A stretch of DNA of 64,000 nucleotides from Deltaproteobacteria bacterium (GTDB lineage: Bacteria; Myxococcota; Myxococcia; Myxococcales; 40CM-4-68-19), in the NCBI GenBank assembly GCA_005879535.1, contig VBKI01000067.1:1-64000 (forward strand). Reading direction: 5' to 3'. Below are positions 40,480 through 48,787 of this stretch, in pieces. The translations under genes and the position numbers were made by a program. The notes under the pieces were generated by a model. That model made no database searches. It was not told the DNA's origin and worked only from the letters and a program-made list of their open reading frames with translations. The first letter of the stretch is position 1. Every line of letters starts with the position of its first letter.

Positions 40480-42516
40480 TCAGCCCTTTGTGCCCATCAG
40501 GCGCAGCTCGCGCTGCGCCTCCACGTGCTTCTCGTCGATCTCGACCACGCGCGAGTAGCACTTCTTCGCCAGCCTGGCGTCGCCGACGACCTTCGCCATG
40601 TGGCCCAGATAGAGGTGTGCCGGCAGGCAGCGTTCCACCATCTTCGTCGCCTTGCGGCAGTCCGCCGCGCACTCCTCGTACGACTGCTTGCGGTCCTTGG
40701 AGAAAAGGAACTTCGCGTACCCGCGCAAGGCGAAGAATTCCGCTTCCTCGGGGTTCATCTCGATGGCCTGCTCCAGCAGCTCGAGTCCCTCCTGATACTT
40801 GCGCGCCTTGATCAGGATCTCCGCGCGCTGGAAGTTTTCCTCGGCGGCGAAGATGCGGCTGACGTCGACGTTCTCCGCCTTTCCGTCCAGCTCTCCCTCG
40901 TATTCCTTGCGCCGCTTCTCGTCCCCGATCACCTGGGCCGCTTCATTGACGCGCGCGAAGAGACGCTCTTTCATTTCCTTCAGCTCCGCTTGGTCCGGGT
41001 TCGTCACCGTGTCGGGGTGGAGCTCCTTGGCGAGCACGAAGAAGTTCCGCTTCGTTTCCGCCGGCGTCGTGGACTTGCGCTCCAGGCCCAGCGCTTCGAA
41101 GTGGTTCAGCTGCGAGAGGCGTTCCCAGAGTGCGGAGAGCCGCTGCAGCATCGCTTCCGGCGGCTCGTTCGCCGGGCCCTGAGCAAACGTGGGTGGCGGA
41201 CGCGAGACGGCGGGAGCGGCGGGCTTCGCCGGGGTTGGCGGCGACACGGCTTTCATCACTGGCGGCGCTGCGGGTCTCGGCGCCGCCCGCGGCGGCTGCC
41301 GATTGATCTTCGGCGCTGGCGGCGGGGGCGCTGCGGCAGCCTTCGCGGGTTGGGGCGGCGGGGGAATGACGGGCTCGGCGGGCGGAACAGCCTTCGCAGC
41401 CGGCGGAGGTGCTTCAGCCTCATCGGCAACCTCCGCGAACGCGAGGTGGCCGAGCTCCGTCAACAGATAGAGCAGCCGCAGGCTCATGCCAGCGTCGTGG
41501 GCCTGCAGCACCTCTTCCCCGGTCTTCGTCCCGTCGATGGCTGCGTAGATGCGCGTTTCCTGCGCATTGAGTCCCAGCTCCTCGACCTTGCCGACGCCGA
41601 GGCCTCCGGAGCGGACGACCGGCCGCGTGAGGCGCTTGCCGAGTCGCGCGCGCAGGAGGGGTACCTCGAGCCGGCGGACGGAATCCATCAGCAGCCCCCA
41701 GCGCGAGCCGAGCGGGAACGATCCCGCAGGCGGAGCTGCTTCCTTGTGGAACGTGAACGCCCCACGCCAGCAGGAGAATGCCCGATCGAGCAGGAATGCG
41801 CCATGCTCGCCGAGCAGCCGGTGCGCGTCCGCCGCCGGGATGAGCTGCAGCTGGAAGAGCACCGCCACGACGTCCTGGCCGCTTTTGGCTGCCTGCTCTT
41901 CCGCCGCGCGAACCTTTTCCGCCCCAAGCACGCCCTTCATCTGCAGGAAGCGAAGAAGGCCGAGTTCCGGATCGTCGGAGGCGACGTGCTCCGGTGTCCC
42001 GCGGCGGAACACGATCTGGAGCTTCTTGCCGTCCTCCAGGTCGAAGCGAAAACCGCCGGACGCGGCGCTGAGCGCCGTCAGCGCATACAGGCGGACGGGC
42101 GAGACGCGCGCGAGATCGCCGGAGTCCGGAACCTCCAGCGTCTCCGGCGCCTTGAACATCACCGGCGTCTTTCTCGGCGGCGGGGCCGGAGGTTCGGCGG
42201 GTGCCTTCGGCGCCAACGCCGACGCGGCGGGCGCGACCTCGCGCGCCTCCGCCGCCTCGCCGATGCCGAACGCCTCGGCCATCGCCCTGCTGATCCGCGG
42301 ACCCGCGGGAGGCAGCGCCGCGGTGCGCTCGAGCTTGCGCGCCGGGGTGAGAAGGTTGCGGAGCTCGGGAAAGTCCGCTCCCGGCAGCCATTCCTTGCCG
42401 TCGATCGACGCCTCGCAATTCTCGGTGAGCTGGCCGCGCAGCCGCTCGAGAGCCGAGATGGTGAATGGTCCCCAGATCCGGCCGTGCTCCGTGCGCACCC
42501 AGTAGTTGCGATCCAC
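40480..42516 (-). CDS. GYF/DUF4388/J-domain/TPR fusion protein
   Basis: A 678-residue cytosolic protein. Residues 1-50 look like a GYF_2 domain (YWVRTEHGRIWGPFTISALE). Residues 140-360 are a DUF4388-like region (VSPVRLYALTALSAASGGFR). A long Pro/Ala linker then leads to a J domain (HFEALGLERKSTTPAETKRN, then FFVLAKELHPDTVTNPDQAE, with the HPD motif) near residue 500. TPR repeats end the protein (LELLEQAIEMNPEEAEFFAL). Such fusions are typical of Myxococcota; they may act as regulatory scaffolds with DnaK. The client is unknown. Confidence 0.8.
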   Translation of the reverse strand: MDRNYWVRTEHGRIWGPFTISALERLRGQLTENCEASIDGKEWLPGADFPELRNLLTPARKLERTAALPPAGPRISRAMAEAFGIGEAAEAREVAPAASALAPKAPAEPPAPPPRKTPVMFKAPETLEVPDSGDLARVSPVRLYALTALSAASGGFRFDLEDGKKLQIVFRRGTPEHVASDDPELGLLRFLQMKGVLGAEKVRAAEEQAAKSGQDVVAVLFQLQLIPAADAHRLLGEHGAFLLDRAFSCWRGAFTFHKEAAPPAGSFPLGSRWGLLMDSVRRLEVPLLRARLGKRLTRPVVRSGGLGVGKVEELGLNAQETRIYAAIDGTKTGEEVLQAHDAGMSLRLLYLLTELGHLAFAEVADEAEAPPPAAKAVPPAEPVIPPPPQPAKAAAAPPPPAPKINRQPPRAAPRPAAPPVMKAVSPPTPAKPAAPAVSRPPPTFAQGPANEPPEAMLQRLSALWERLSQLNHFEALGLERKSTTPAETKRNFFVLAKELHPDTVTNPDQAELKEMKERLFARVNEAAQVIGDEKRRKEYEGELDGKAENVDVSRIFAAEENFQRAEILIKARKYQEGLELLEQAIEMNPEEAEFFALRGYAKFLFSKDRKQSYEECAADCRKATKMVERCLPAHLYLGHMAKVVGDARLAKKCYSRVVEIDEKHVEAQRELRLMGTKG

Positions 42517-42570
42517 CGGCCGATTTTACCATCGGCGTGATAGCGTCCGCGCCCGCAGCGGTCCCCACCC

Positions 42571-43134
42571 ATGCGCACACGAAGAGCGGCACGGCCCAAC
42601 GCGACGCTCCTCTGCCGGCGCATCGTGGCGGACATGGCGAGGAAGCTGCCGGAGCTGTCGCACATCCAGGTCGCGCGCATCCTGTTCGTCGCCGGCGAGG
42701 CGCGGCGCACGTCGCGGGCGACCATCAAGCCGCTGCTCGGCGCCCGGGTGTCGCTCAAGGGGAAGCGCGCGCTCTACTGCATCACCCTGCGACCGAAGTT
42801 CTTCCGCGCCAGTACTCCCGAGCAGCGGGTGGAAACGCTGCTCCACGAGCTGCTCCATGTCTCCGCCGAGTTCGACGGCCGGCTGCATGCGGGTCGCCGG
42901 CATGCGGTGCTGCCGGGCACCAGGTTCCGGTCCCTGCTCCGGCCGCTGCTGCGCAGGTATCTTGCCGATGCGGACGCGGACCTGCTTTCCGGCCTCGGTC
43001 ATCACGGCGACGTCGTGGCGCGCCAATGGCTCGAGCGGCCGACCGGCAAGTCGAGCCGCCGCCAGCCCTATACCGAGAAAGACCTCTTCTTCGGGCCGGT
43101 GCAGATGATCACCCGCCGCCACCTGCACTCCTGA
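42571..43134 (+). CDS. SprT-like/putative zinc metallopeptidase-fold protein
   Basis: A 187-residue basic protein with a HELLH motif (H92-E93-x-x-H96) in VETLLHELLHVSAEFDGRLH. Downstream His residues (AGRRHAVLPG) may provide a third ligand. The N-terminus is a predicted helical wing (VADMARKLPELSHIQVARIL) and the C-terminus has conserved basic residues (EKDLFFGPVQMITRRHLHS). It looks like a minimal SprT-like or gluzincin domain of unknown substrate. It is divergent from the J-domain gene. Confidence 0.7.
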   Translation: MRTRRAARPNATLLCRRIVADMARKLPELSHIQVARILFVAGEARRTSRATIKPLLGARVSLKGKRALYCITLRPKFFRASTPEQRVETLLHELLHVSAEFDGRLHAGRRHAVLPGTRFRSLLRPLLRRYLADADADLLSGLGHHGDVVARQWLERPTGKSSRRQPYTEKDLFFGPVQMITRRHLHS

Positions 43135-43175
43135 GAACTTGAAATTGCTGCGGCGTCCTGCGACTTTCCGCGGCC

Positions 43176-44204
43176 ATGAAGATCGCGGTCCTGACCGGCG
43201 GTGGAGACTGCCCGGGTCTCAATGCGGTGATTCGTGCGGTGGTCCGGCGCGGAGAGCAGCACGGCCTCGAGGTGATGGGCGTCCGGGAGGGCTGGCGCGG
43301 TCTGATGGACCCGCCCCTGCACTTCCGTCTCACCCGCGAAGCGACCAGCGGCATCCTCCATCTCGGCGGCACCATCCTCGGCACCAGCCGGACCAACCCG
43401 TTCAAGAAGCCGGGCGGCGCGGACATGGTGATCCGCAACCTCGGCTCGCTGAACGTGGGCGCGGTGGTGGCCATCGGCGGCGAGGACACCCTCGGCGTGG
43501 CCACCAAGCTGCACCAGATGGGAGTCAACCTGGTGGGTGTGCCGAAGACCATCGACAACGATCTCTCCGGCACCGATCTCACCTTCGGCTTCGACACGGC
43601 GGTGCAGATCGCCACCGAGGCTATCGACCGGCTGCACTCCACCGCCGAGTCGCACAACCGGGTGATCGTCTGCGAGGTCATGGGCCGGCATGCAGGCTGG
43701 ATCGCGACCCACTCCGGCATCGCCGGCGGCGCGGACGTGATCCTGATCCCCGAGAAGCCGATCGAGATCGATCGCGTCTGCGAGCACATCATGCGGCGCC
43801 ATCGCTCGCGCGGGGTGAACTTCTCCATCGTAGTGGTGGCGGAGGGCGCGAAGCTGGGTGGCGGCGAGAGCAAGGTCACCGAGAAGCTCGATGAGTTCGG
43901 CCACGTCCGCCTCGGAGGCATCGGGCAGCACATCGCCGAGCTGATCGAGAAGAAGACCGGCTACGAGACGCGCGCCACTGTCCTCGGCCACATCCAGCGC
44001 GGGGGGACGCCGACGGCGTTCGATCGCGTGCTGGGCACCCGCTTTGGCGTCCACGCCGCCGACATGGTCGCGAGGAAGGAATGGGGGAAGATGGCGGCGC
44101 TGCGCGGGAACCTCATCGCGAGCGTGCCTCTCGCCGAAGCGACCGCGAAGCTGAAGACCGTCGACGACGCATTCTTCGCGGTCGCCGAAGTCTTCTTCGG
44201 GTGA
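43176..44204 (+). CDS. pfkA: 6-phosphofructokinase, residues suggest PPi dependence
   Basis: A 342-residue phosphofructokinase of group III type. It opens with KIAVLTGGGDCPGLNAVIRA, and the catalytic loop PKTIDNDLSGTDLTFGFDTA is in place. Substrate motifs are MGRHAGWIA and TVLGHIQRGGTPTAFDRVLG. Residue 104 is Asp (GGED) and residue 124 is Lys (PKTIDND), exactly the pair that marks PPi-dependent enzymes; ATP-dependent E. coli PFK has Gly at both. The reaction phosphorylates fructose 6-phosphate in glycolysis. It is convergent with a hydrolase gene (6-base gap). Confidence 0.9.
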   Translation: MKIAVLTGGGDCPGLNAVIRAVVRRGEQHGLEVMGVREGWRGLMDPPLHFRLTREATSGILHLGGTILGTSRTNPFKKPGGADMVIRNLGSLNVGAVVAIGGEDTLGVATKLHQMGVNLVGVPKTIDNDLSGTDLTFGFDTAVQIATEAIDRLHSTAESHNRVIVCEVMGRHAGWIATHSGIAGGADVILIPEKPIEIDRVCEHIMRRHRSRGVNFSIVVVAEGAKLGGGESKVTEKLDEFGHVRLGGIGQHIAELIEKKTGYETRATVLGHIQRGGTPTAFDRVLGTRFGVHAADMVARKEWGKMAALRGNLIASVPLAEATAKLKTVDDAFFAVAEVFFG

Positions 44205-44210
44205 GCACGA

Positions 44211-45218
44211 TCAGCGCGCGCGAATGAACGCGAGGATCTCCTCCGCGGCAGCCGCGGCGTACTCTCCTCGACCCATGTTCCGGAACGCGGTCTTCTCGTC
44301 CGGATGCTGCGTCAACCCGTGGTCGGCGCGCGGCACCACCAGCAGGCGCGCCGCCGGTCCGACCAGACGCACAATCTGCTCCTGGTCCTCCCGGTCCATG
44401 ATCCAGTCGTAATCGCCCCAGACCACCAGCGTGGGCGCGCGGACCTTGCCCCACGCGGCCGCCAGATCCAGCTCCTGGAGCTGGTGATAGAAGCGCGCGG
44501 GCCGTCCATACTGCGAGTCCGGTTCGTCGTACCAGATCCCCTTGAGGTGAGGCCGCCGCTCGGCGACCTGCGCCGGCGTGAGGCGGTCGAAAAGATACGC
44601 GGCGTGGAGCTCGGCCAAGGGCTTGAGCAGGGCCGCCACCTTCGCCGGGTCGGTTCCGGAAAGCACGATTCGGCGCCGCTCCAGATCGATCATGTGCTCG
44701 AACCAGGTCTTCGACCATCCGCCCACGGACACGTACGCTGCGACGGGCGCGTCGCCGGCCACCAGCGGCGCGAATCCGCCGCCGTTGCTGATCCCGAGGA
44801 GCACGACGCGCGCGGGATCGACGCGCGGGTGCTTTTGGAAGGCGGCGAACGCGCGGCGGTAGCCCTCCAGCTCGGTCGCGAAGTCGGTCTTCGCGCAGTC
44901 GCCTTCGCTGTCGCCGGCTCCGGGCTTGTCGACGCGGAAGACCAGGCCGCCCGACTTGCGCACCACGTCCTGGATCAGCCGGTTCACGCCGCGCGGCGTC
45001 CCGGTCAGCTCCACCGAATCGCAGCTCAACCAGCCGACCACGAACACCGACAGCAGCCGTCCTGCTCCAGGCGGAGCGGTCGTGAAGGTCCGCAGCCGTC
45101 GCCCGCCCGGACCTTCCACCGTGCCGGCGACGGTTTCGATTCCGGGATGCTGCTCCAGCGGTTTCGTTCGCGGCAGCTCCCCGGCGGCAGCGACGGCCAG
45201 GATGAGAAACGCCGTCAT
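44211..45218 (-). CDS. Exported alpha/beta-hydrolase
   Basis: A 335-residue hydrolase with an N-terminal signal (MTAFLILAVAAAGELPRTKP). The nucleophile elbow is VVLLGISNGGGFAPLVAGDA, the acid is in VVWGDYDWIMDREDQEQ, and the catalytic His is in VVPRADHGLTQHPD, completing a Ser-Asp-His triad. The oxyanion segment is VGWLSCDSVELTG. Substrate unknown. The gene starts within the end of the upstream MerR-like gene (4-base overlap), so the regulator probably controls this gene. Confidence 0.8.
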   Translation of the reverse strand: MTAFLILAVAAAGELPRTKPLEQHPGIETVAGTVEGPGGRRLRTFTTAPPGAGRLLSVFVVGWLSCDSVELTGTPRGVNRLIQDVVRKSGGLVFRVDKPGAGDSEGDCAKTDFATELEGYRRAFAAFQKHPRVDPARVVLLGISNGGGFAPLVAGDAPVAAYVSVGGWSKTWFEHMIDLERRRIVLSGTDPAKVAALLKPLAELHAAYLFDRLTPAQVAERRPHLKGIWYDEPDSQYGRPARFYHQLQELDLAAAWGKVRAPTLVVWGDYDWIMDREDQEQIVRLVGPAARLLVVPRADHGLTQHPDEKTAFRNMGRGEYAAAAAEEILAFIRAR

Positions 45219-46036
45219 CGCGCTTCCTCCGCGGGCACCTGCAGCTCCGTGACGAACTGTGCGGAGACGGTCGCGACCCTTCGCGCCGGCAGCCGGTATC
45301 CGCGCTGGTCGGCGCCGAAGCGGTGGTAGACCTCGCGCCAGGGGCCGCTGACCCGCAGCCCGCTCCGCTCCAGCCAGCGAATCATCCGCGGGCGCAGCGA
45401 CTTCGTCTGCGCGTAACTGCCCGAGTACGTGACCGAGCCTGCCAGCGGCGCGCCCGCGACGGTCCGGACCCCTGGCAACGCGCAAGCCGAGCGCACCGGG
45501 ACGCACGCCTCCACGTCGAGAGGCGCATGGAAGATGAGAAACGGGCTCGAATCGACGCGATGCCGGGACGCGCGCGCTTCCGCCTCCTCGAAGAGGGCAG
45601 CCATGGGCTCGCCCTCGGAGCGGACGCGGGACCGCAAGGCGAGCACGCGCACGTCGGGAATGCGGCGCACGCGCACGCTCAGCCCGGCCGCGCCGGGATC
45701 GCCGGCGATGGCGGCTCGAAGCGCTTCCAGACGGCGCAACCGGGCAGTCTGCGTTTCCAGCTCCGCCGCCAGCCGCGCTCGCTGCTCGCCCAGACGGCGG
45801 ACGAGCGCGGCCGTATCGGTGGCGCTGGCGAGCAGCGCGCGGACGTCCGCGAGCGGGAAGCCGAGATCGCGGAGCGCCAGAACGCGATCCAGCGCGGCGA
45901 GCTGATCGAACCTGTACGAGCGGTAGCCCGTGGCCGGATCCACCTGAGCCGGCGCGAGCAGGCCTTTTGCTTCGTAATGGCGCAGCGCTCGCACCGTCAC
46001 GCCGCCCAGCCGCGCGAAGTCGCCGATCCGCAGCAT
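45215..46036 (-). CDS. MerR-family regulator with GyrI-like effector domain (BmrR-like)
   Basis: A 273-residue regulator: N-terminal MerR helix-turn-helix and wing (LRIGDFARLGGVTVRALRHY, then EAKGLLAPAQVDPATGYRSY), a coiled-coil dimerisation helix (ALVRRLGEQRARLAAELETQ), and a C-terminal GyrI-like ligand-binding domain (VRRIPDVRVLALRSRVRSEG). The pattern is that of BmrR-like multidrug sensors that bend DNA between -35 and -10. It overlaps the hydrolase gene by four bases and likely controls that operon. Confidence 0.85.
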   Translation of the reverse strand: MLRIGDFARLGGVTVRALRHYEAKGLLAPAQVDPATGYRSYRFDQLAALDRVLALRDLGFPLADVRALLASATDTAALVRRLGEQRARLAAELETQTARLRRLEALRAAIAGDPGAAGLSVRVRRIPDVRVLALRSRVRSEGEPMAALFEEAEARASRHRVDSSPFLIFHAPLDVEACVPVRSACALPGVRTVAGAPLAGSVTYSGSYAQTKSLRPRMIRWLERSGLRVSGPWREVYHRFGADQRGYRLPARRVATVSAQFVTELQVPAEEAR

Positions 46037-46069
46037 GGGAGGGGTGTAGGGTCTTCCGCAGCGGGAGAG

Positions 46070-46669
46070 TCAAGGGCGACGCTTCGCAAGCTCCGTGCGT
46101 ATGGCAGCCAGCTCTTCGCGGAGCTCGGTGATTTCCACAGCCTGCACCTGGAGGGCGGCCACCGCCATGGTGGTATAGGCGTACAGGTCCACGTGATCGC
46201 CGTCGACGCAGGCCAGGGACTCGTGGCCGTCGATCATGAATCCGAGGCGCTTGCGCTGGTCGCCCGAGCGGTATCGGAAATCGGCCAGTGGGAGATTGAG
46301 CAAGTCCCTGGCGAAGCCGCGCAGCTCCTCGGGCGCGAGATAATGGACGTCCTTCTTGAATCGCATCCGCGATACCGGGCAACCGCCGTACTGCTCCCTT
46401 GGATCGCTGGTGCTGCAGCGCAGATATACGCTGCAGCCCTCGTGCGGATCGCATTGGTCGCCGACGGAAGAGCAGGCCGACCCGACCAGTTGTGACGAAC
46501 ACGCCTGGAGGCCCGAATCGGGCACGCTGGCATCCGCGCCGGGGCATGCTGGAGCACCGCACGTGCGCCACCACAGCGCCACCGCGCCATCGGAGCCCCC
46601 GCCGCCGAGCGCACGTCCGCCACAAGCGAGACAGCAGGCCACGACAATGATCAGCGATCTCCGCATCAT
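46070..46669 (-). CDS. Lipoprotein with endosialidase-chaperone (S74-like) domain
   Basis: A 199-residue protein with a lipobox (VVACCLACGG) and a disulfide-rich linker. The C-terminal half, RMRFKKDVHYLAPEELRGFA, then LLNLPLADFRYRSGDQRKRL and GFMIDGHESLACVDGDHVDL, follows the S74 intramolecular chaperone pattern of phage tail proteins: 'DV.Y....' opening, a paired R, and a terminal coiled coil (EITELREELAAIRTEL). In phage this domain is auto-cleaved. Here it is fused to a short lipoprotein. ATG 46669 is preceded by GAGGAGA. Confidence 0.65.
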   Translation of the reverse strand: MMRRSLIIVVACCLACGGRALGGGGSDGAVALWWRTCGAPACPGADASVPDSGLQACSSQLVGSACSSVGDQCDPHEGCSVYLRCSTSDPREQYGGCPVSRMRFKKDVHYLAPEELRGFARDLLNLPLADFRYRSGDQRKRLGFMIDGHESLACVDGDHVDLYAYTTMAVAALQVQAVEITELREELAAIRTELAKRRP

Positions 46670-46709
46670 GTCTCCTCGCACAATCACTCGCCGCTGCTAG
46701 ACTGCGCAC

Positions 46710-47270
46710 GTGCCCGAGTCGCGCCGACGTCTGTTGAAAAGGAGTGTTGTCGGGGCGACTCTGCTGGCCATCGCCGGCTCCGTCCCGCTCGCGCTGCGCA
46801 GGACGAGGCTCCGGGAACTGCCGGCGCAGCGGCCTCTTCGGTTCTTCACGCCGGCGGAATACTCGATCTGGGCGGCTGTCGCGGACCGCGTGCTGGCGGA
46901 GGAGAAACCGTCGGGAGGGCCGACCCCCGCGCAGATCGACGTCGCCGCGCGCGCCGACGCGTTCCTCGCGCCGCTTCCCGAGAACGACCGCAAGGACCTG
47001 AAGCAGCTGCTCGCGCTCTTCGACAATGCGCTCTTCAGCGCGCTCCAGGGCGGACCCCCCCGGCCCTTCACGACCATGTCACCCGAGCAGCAGGACGCCC
47101 ATCTGCGCCGCTGGCAGACGTCGCGGCTCGCGCTGCAACGGACCGGGTACCAGGCGATGAAGCGGCTCTGCTGCGCGCTGTTCTTCTCGGCGCCCGAGAC
47201 CTACGCCAGCGTGGGATACCCGGGCCCGCCGTACGAGCTGGTGAAGTCCGTGTCCGGGGCGCGCCAGTGA
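46710..47270 (+). CDS. GMC dehydrogenase small subunit (gluconate 2-dehydrogenase subunit 3-like)
   Basis: A 186-residue exported protein with a twin-arginine-like signal (RRRLLKRSVVGATLLAIAGS). The middle has the subunit 3 pattern RFFTPAEYSIWAAVADRVLA, and the C-terminus LCCALFFSAPETYASVGYPG and PPYELVK. In gluconate 2-dehydrogenase this small subunit accompanies the FAD-containing subunit and is exported with it via Tat. It overlaps the GMC oxidoreductase by four bases (GTGA). It starts at GTG 46710. The Tat system is encoded elsewhere in this window. Confidence 0.75.
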   Translation: MPESRRRLLKRSVVGATLLAIAGSVPLALRRTRLRELPAQRPLRFFTPAEYSIWAAVADRVLAEEKPSGGPTPAQIDVAARADAFLAPLPENDRKDLKQLLALFDNALFSALQGGPPRPFTTMSPEQQDAHLRRWQTSRLALQRTGYQAMKRLCCALFFSAPETYASVGYPGPPYELVKSVSGARQ

Positions 47271-48787
47271 TCCGGACGAACAGCGACAAGGACGTGGTGT
47301 TGAAGCCCGACGTCTGCGTCGTCGGGAGCGGTCCGGGCGGCGCGATGGTCGCGTCCCGTCTCTCGCGCGCCGGCGCGAAGGTGGTGGTCCTCGAGGAAGG
47401 CGGCTACCACACCAAGGCGGACTTCGACATGCAGGAGGCGACGGCATACCCGCGCCTCTACCAGGACCGCGGCAACCGGGCGACGGCCGACCTCGCCATC
47501 CAGGTGCTGCAGGGGCGCGCCGTTGGCGGCGGTACCGTCGTGAACTGGACGACGAGCTACCGCACGCCCGATCACGTTCTCGAGCACTGGCGCCGCAGCG
47601 AGGGGCTCGCGCTCACTTCGCAGATGCTTCGCCCGCACTTCGAGGAGGTGGAGCGCCGGCTCGGGATCGAGAAGGTCGATCCGGAGGACACCAATCCGAA
47701 CAACCGCGCCATCTACGACGGCTGCCACAAGCTGGGATGGCAGGTCGACACCACGAGTCGCAATGTGCGGCAATGCCTGCGCACGGGATATTGCGGCATG
47801 GGCTGTCCCGTGGACGCGAAGCAGACGGCAACGCTGACGTATCTGGCCGATGCCGTGGCGGCCGGCACCGACGTCTACGCGAACTGCCGGGTGGAAAAGA
47901 TCGAGTGGCAGGGAAGGCGCGCGACTGGCGTCGTGGGCGCATTCCTCGCTCCAGGCACGCAGCAGGCGACGGGACGCACCGCCCGCGTCGAGGCGCGCGT
48001 AGTGGTGGTCTCCGGCGGGGCAATCAACTCGCCGGTCATCCTGCTTCGCTCCGGGCTCGAGCAAGGTCCGGTGGGCAGGAAGACGTGGCTGCATCCGGTG
48101 GTCGCCATGGGCGCCTTCTATGACCAGCGGATCGAGGGCTTCTACGGTGCGCCGCAGAGTGTGGCTTCGCATCACTTCGCCCATCGCAACGAAGGCGCCG
48201 GGTTCTTCATCGAGGCGGCCCCCGTGCACCCGATGCTGTCGTCCATCGCGATGCCGGGCTTCGGCGCCCTGCTTCGCTCGAACATGGCAATGCTGCCCCA
48301 CGTCTGCGCGACGATCGCTTTGATGATCGACGGCTTCCACCCCGAGGAGAACGGCGGCACCGTCACCGTGCGCGACGGCGGGGGACCGAAGCTCGACTAT
48401 CCGTTCACGGAACGGATGTACGAGTGCTTCCGCGCCGCGATGAAGGCCGTCGCCCGCATCCACATGGCCAACGGCGCCCGGGAGATCGTCAGCTTCCATT
48501 CCGAGCCCGTCCGCATCGTGAACGAGAAGGACCTCGCCCGCCTCGACGCTGCGCCGCTCGGACCCAACCGGCTGGCTGTCTTCACCGCGCACCAGATGGG
48601 TGGATGCCGGATGGGCGCGGACGCGTCGCGGTCGGTCGTCAACCCCCAGCTCCGCCATCACGTCGTCGAAAACCTCTTCGTGATCGACGGCAGCGTCTTT
48701 CCCACCTCGCTGGGCGTCAACCCGATGGAATCGATCTACGCCGTCGCCTCCTGGGCGTCCGACCACGTGCGCGCGGCCGCTGGATGA
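47267..48787 (+). CDS. GMC-family FAD oxidoreductase
   Basis: A 506-residue flavoenzyme. Its FAD-binding motif is DVCVVGSGPGGAMVASRLSR. The middle shows the GMC signature QVLQGRAVGGGTVVNWTTSY, CGMGCPVDAKQTATLTYLAD and VVVSGGAINSPVILLRSGLE. The C-terminal His/Asn region is HQMGGCRMGADASRSVVNPQ, then VFPTSLGVNPMESIYAVASW. There is no own signal peptide, so it probably rides with the small subunit. It oxidises an alcohol or sugar, unidentified. It overlaps the next gene by four bases (ATGA). Confidence 0.9.
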   Translation: MIRTNSDKDVVLKPDVCVVGSGPGGAMVASRLSRAGAKVVVLEEGGYHTKADFDMQEATAYPRLYQDRGNRATADLAIQVLQGRAVGGGTVVNWTTSYRTPDHVLEHWRRSEGLALTSQMLRPHFEEVERRLGIEKVDPEDTNPNNRAIYDGCHKLGWQVDTTSRNVRQCLRTGYCGMGCPVDAKQTATLTYLADAVAAGTDVYANCRVEKIEWQGRRATGVVGAFLAPGTQQATGRTARVEARVVVVSGGAINSPVILLRSGLEQGPVGRKTWLHPVVAMGAFYDQRIEGFYGAPQSVASHHFAHRNEGAGFFIEAAPVHPMLSSIAMPGFGALLRSNMAMLPHVCATIALMIDGFHPEENGGTVTVRDGGGPKLDYPFTERMYECFRAAMKAVARIHMANGAREIVSFHSEPVRIVNEKDLARLDAAPLGPNRLAVFTAHQMGGCRMGADASRSVVNPQLRHHVVENLFVIDGSVFPTSLGVNPMESIYAVASWASDHVRAAAG

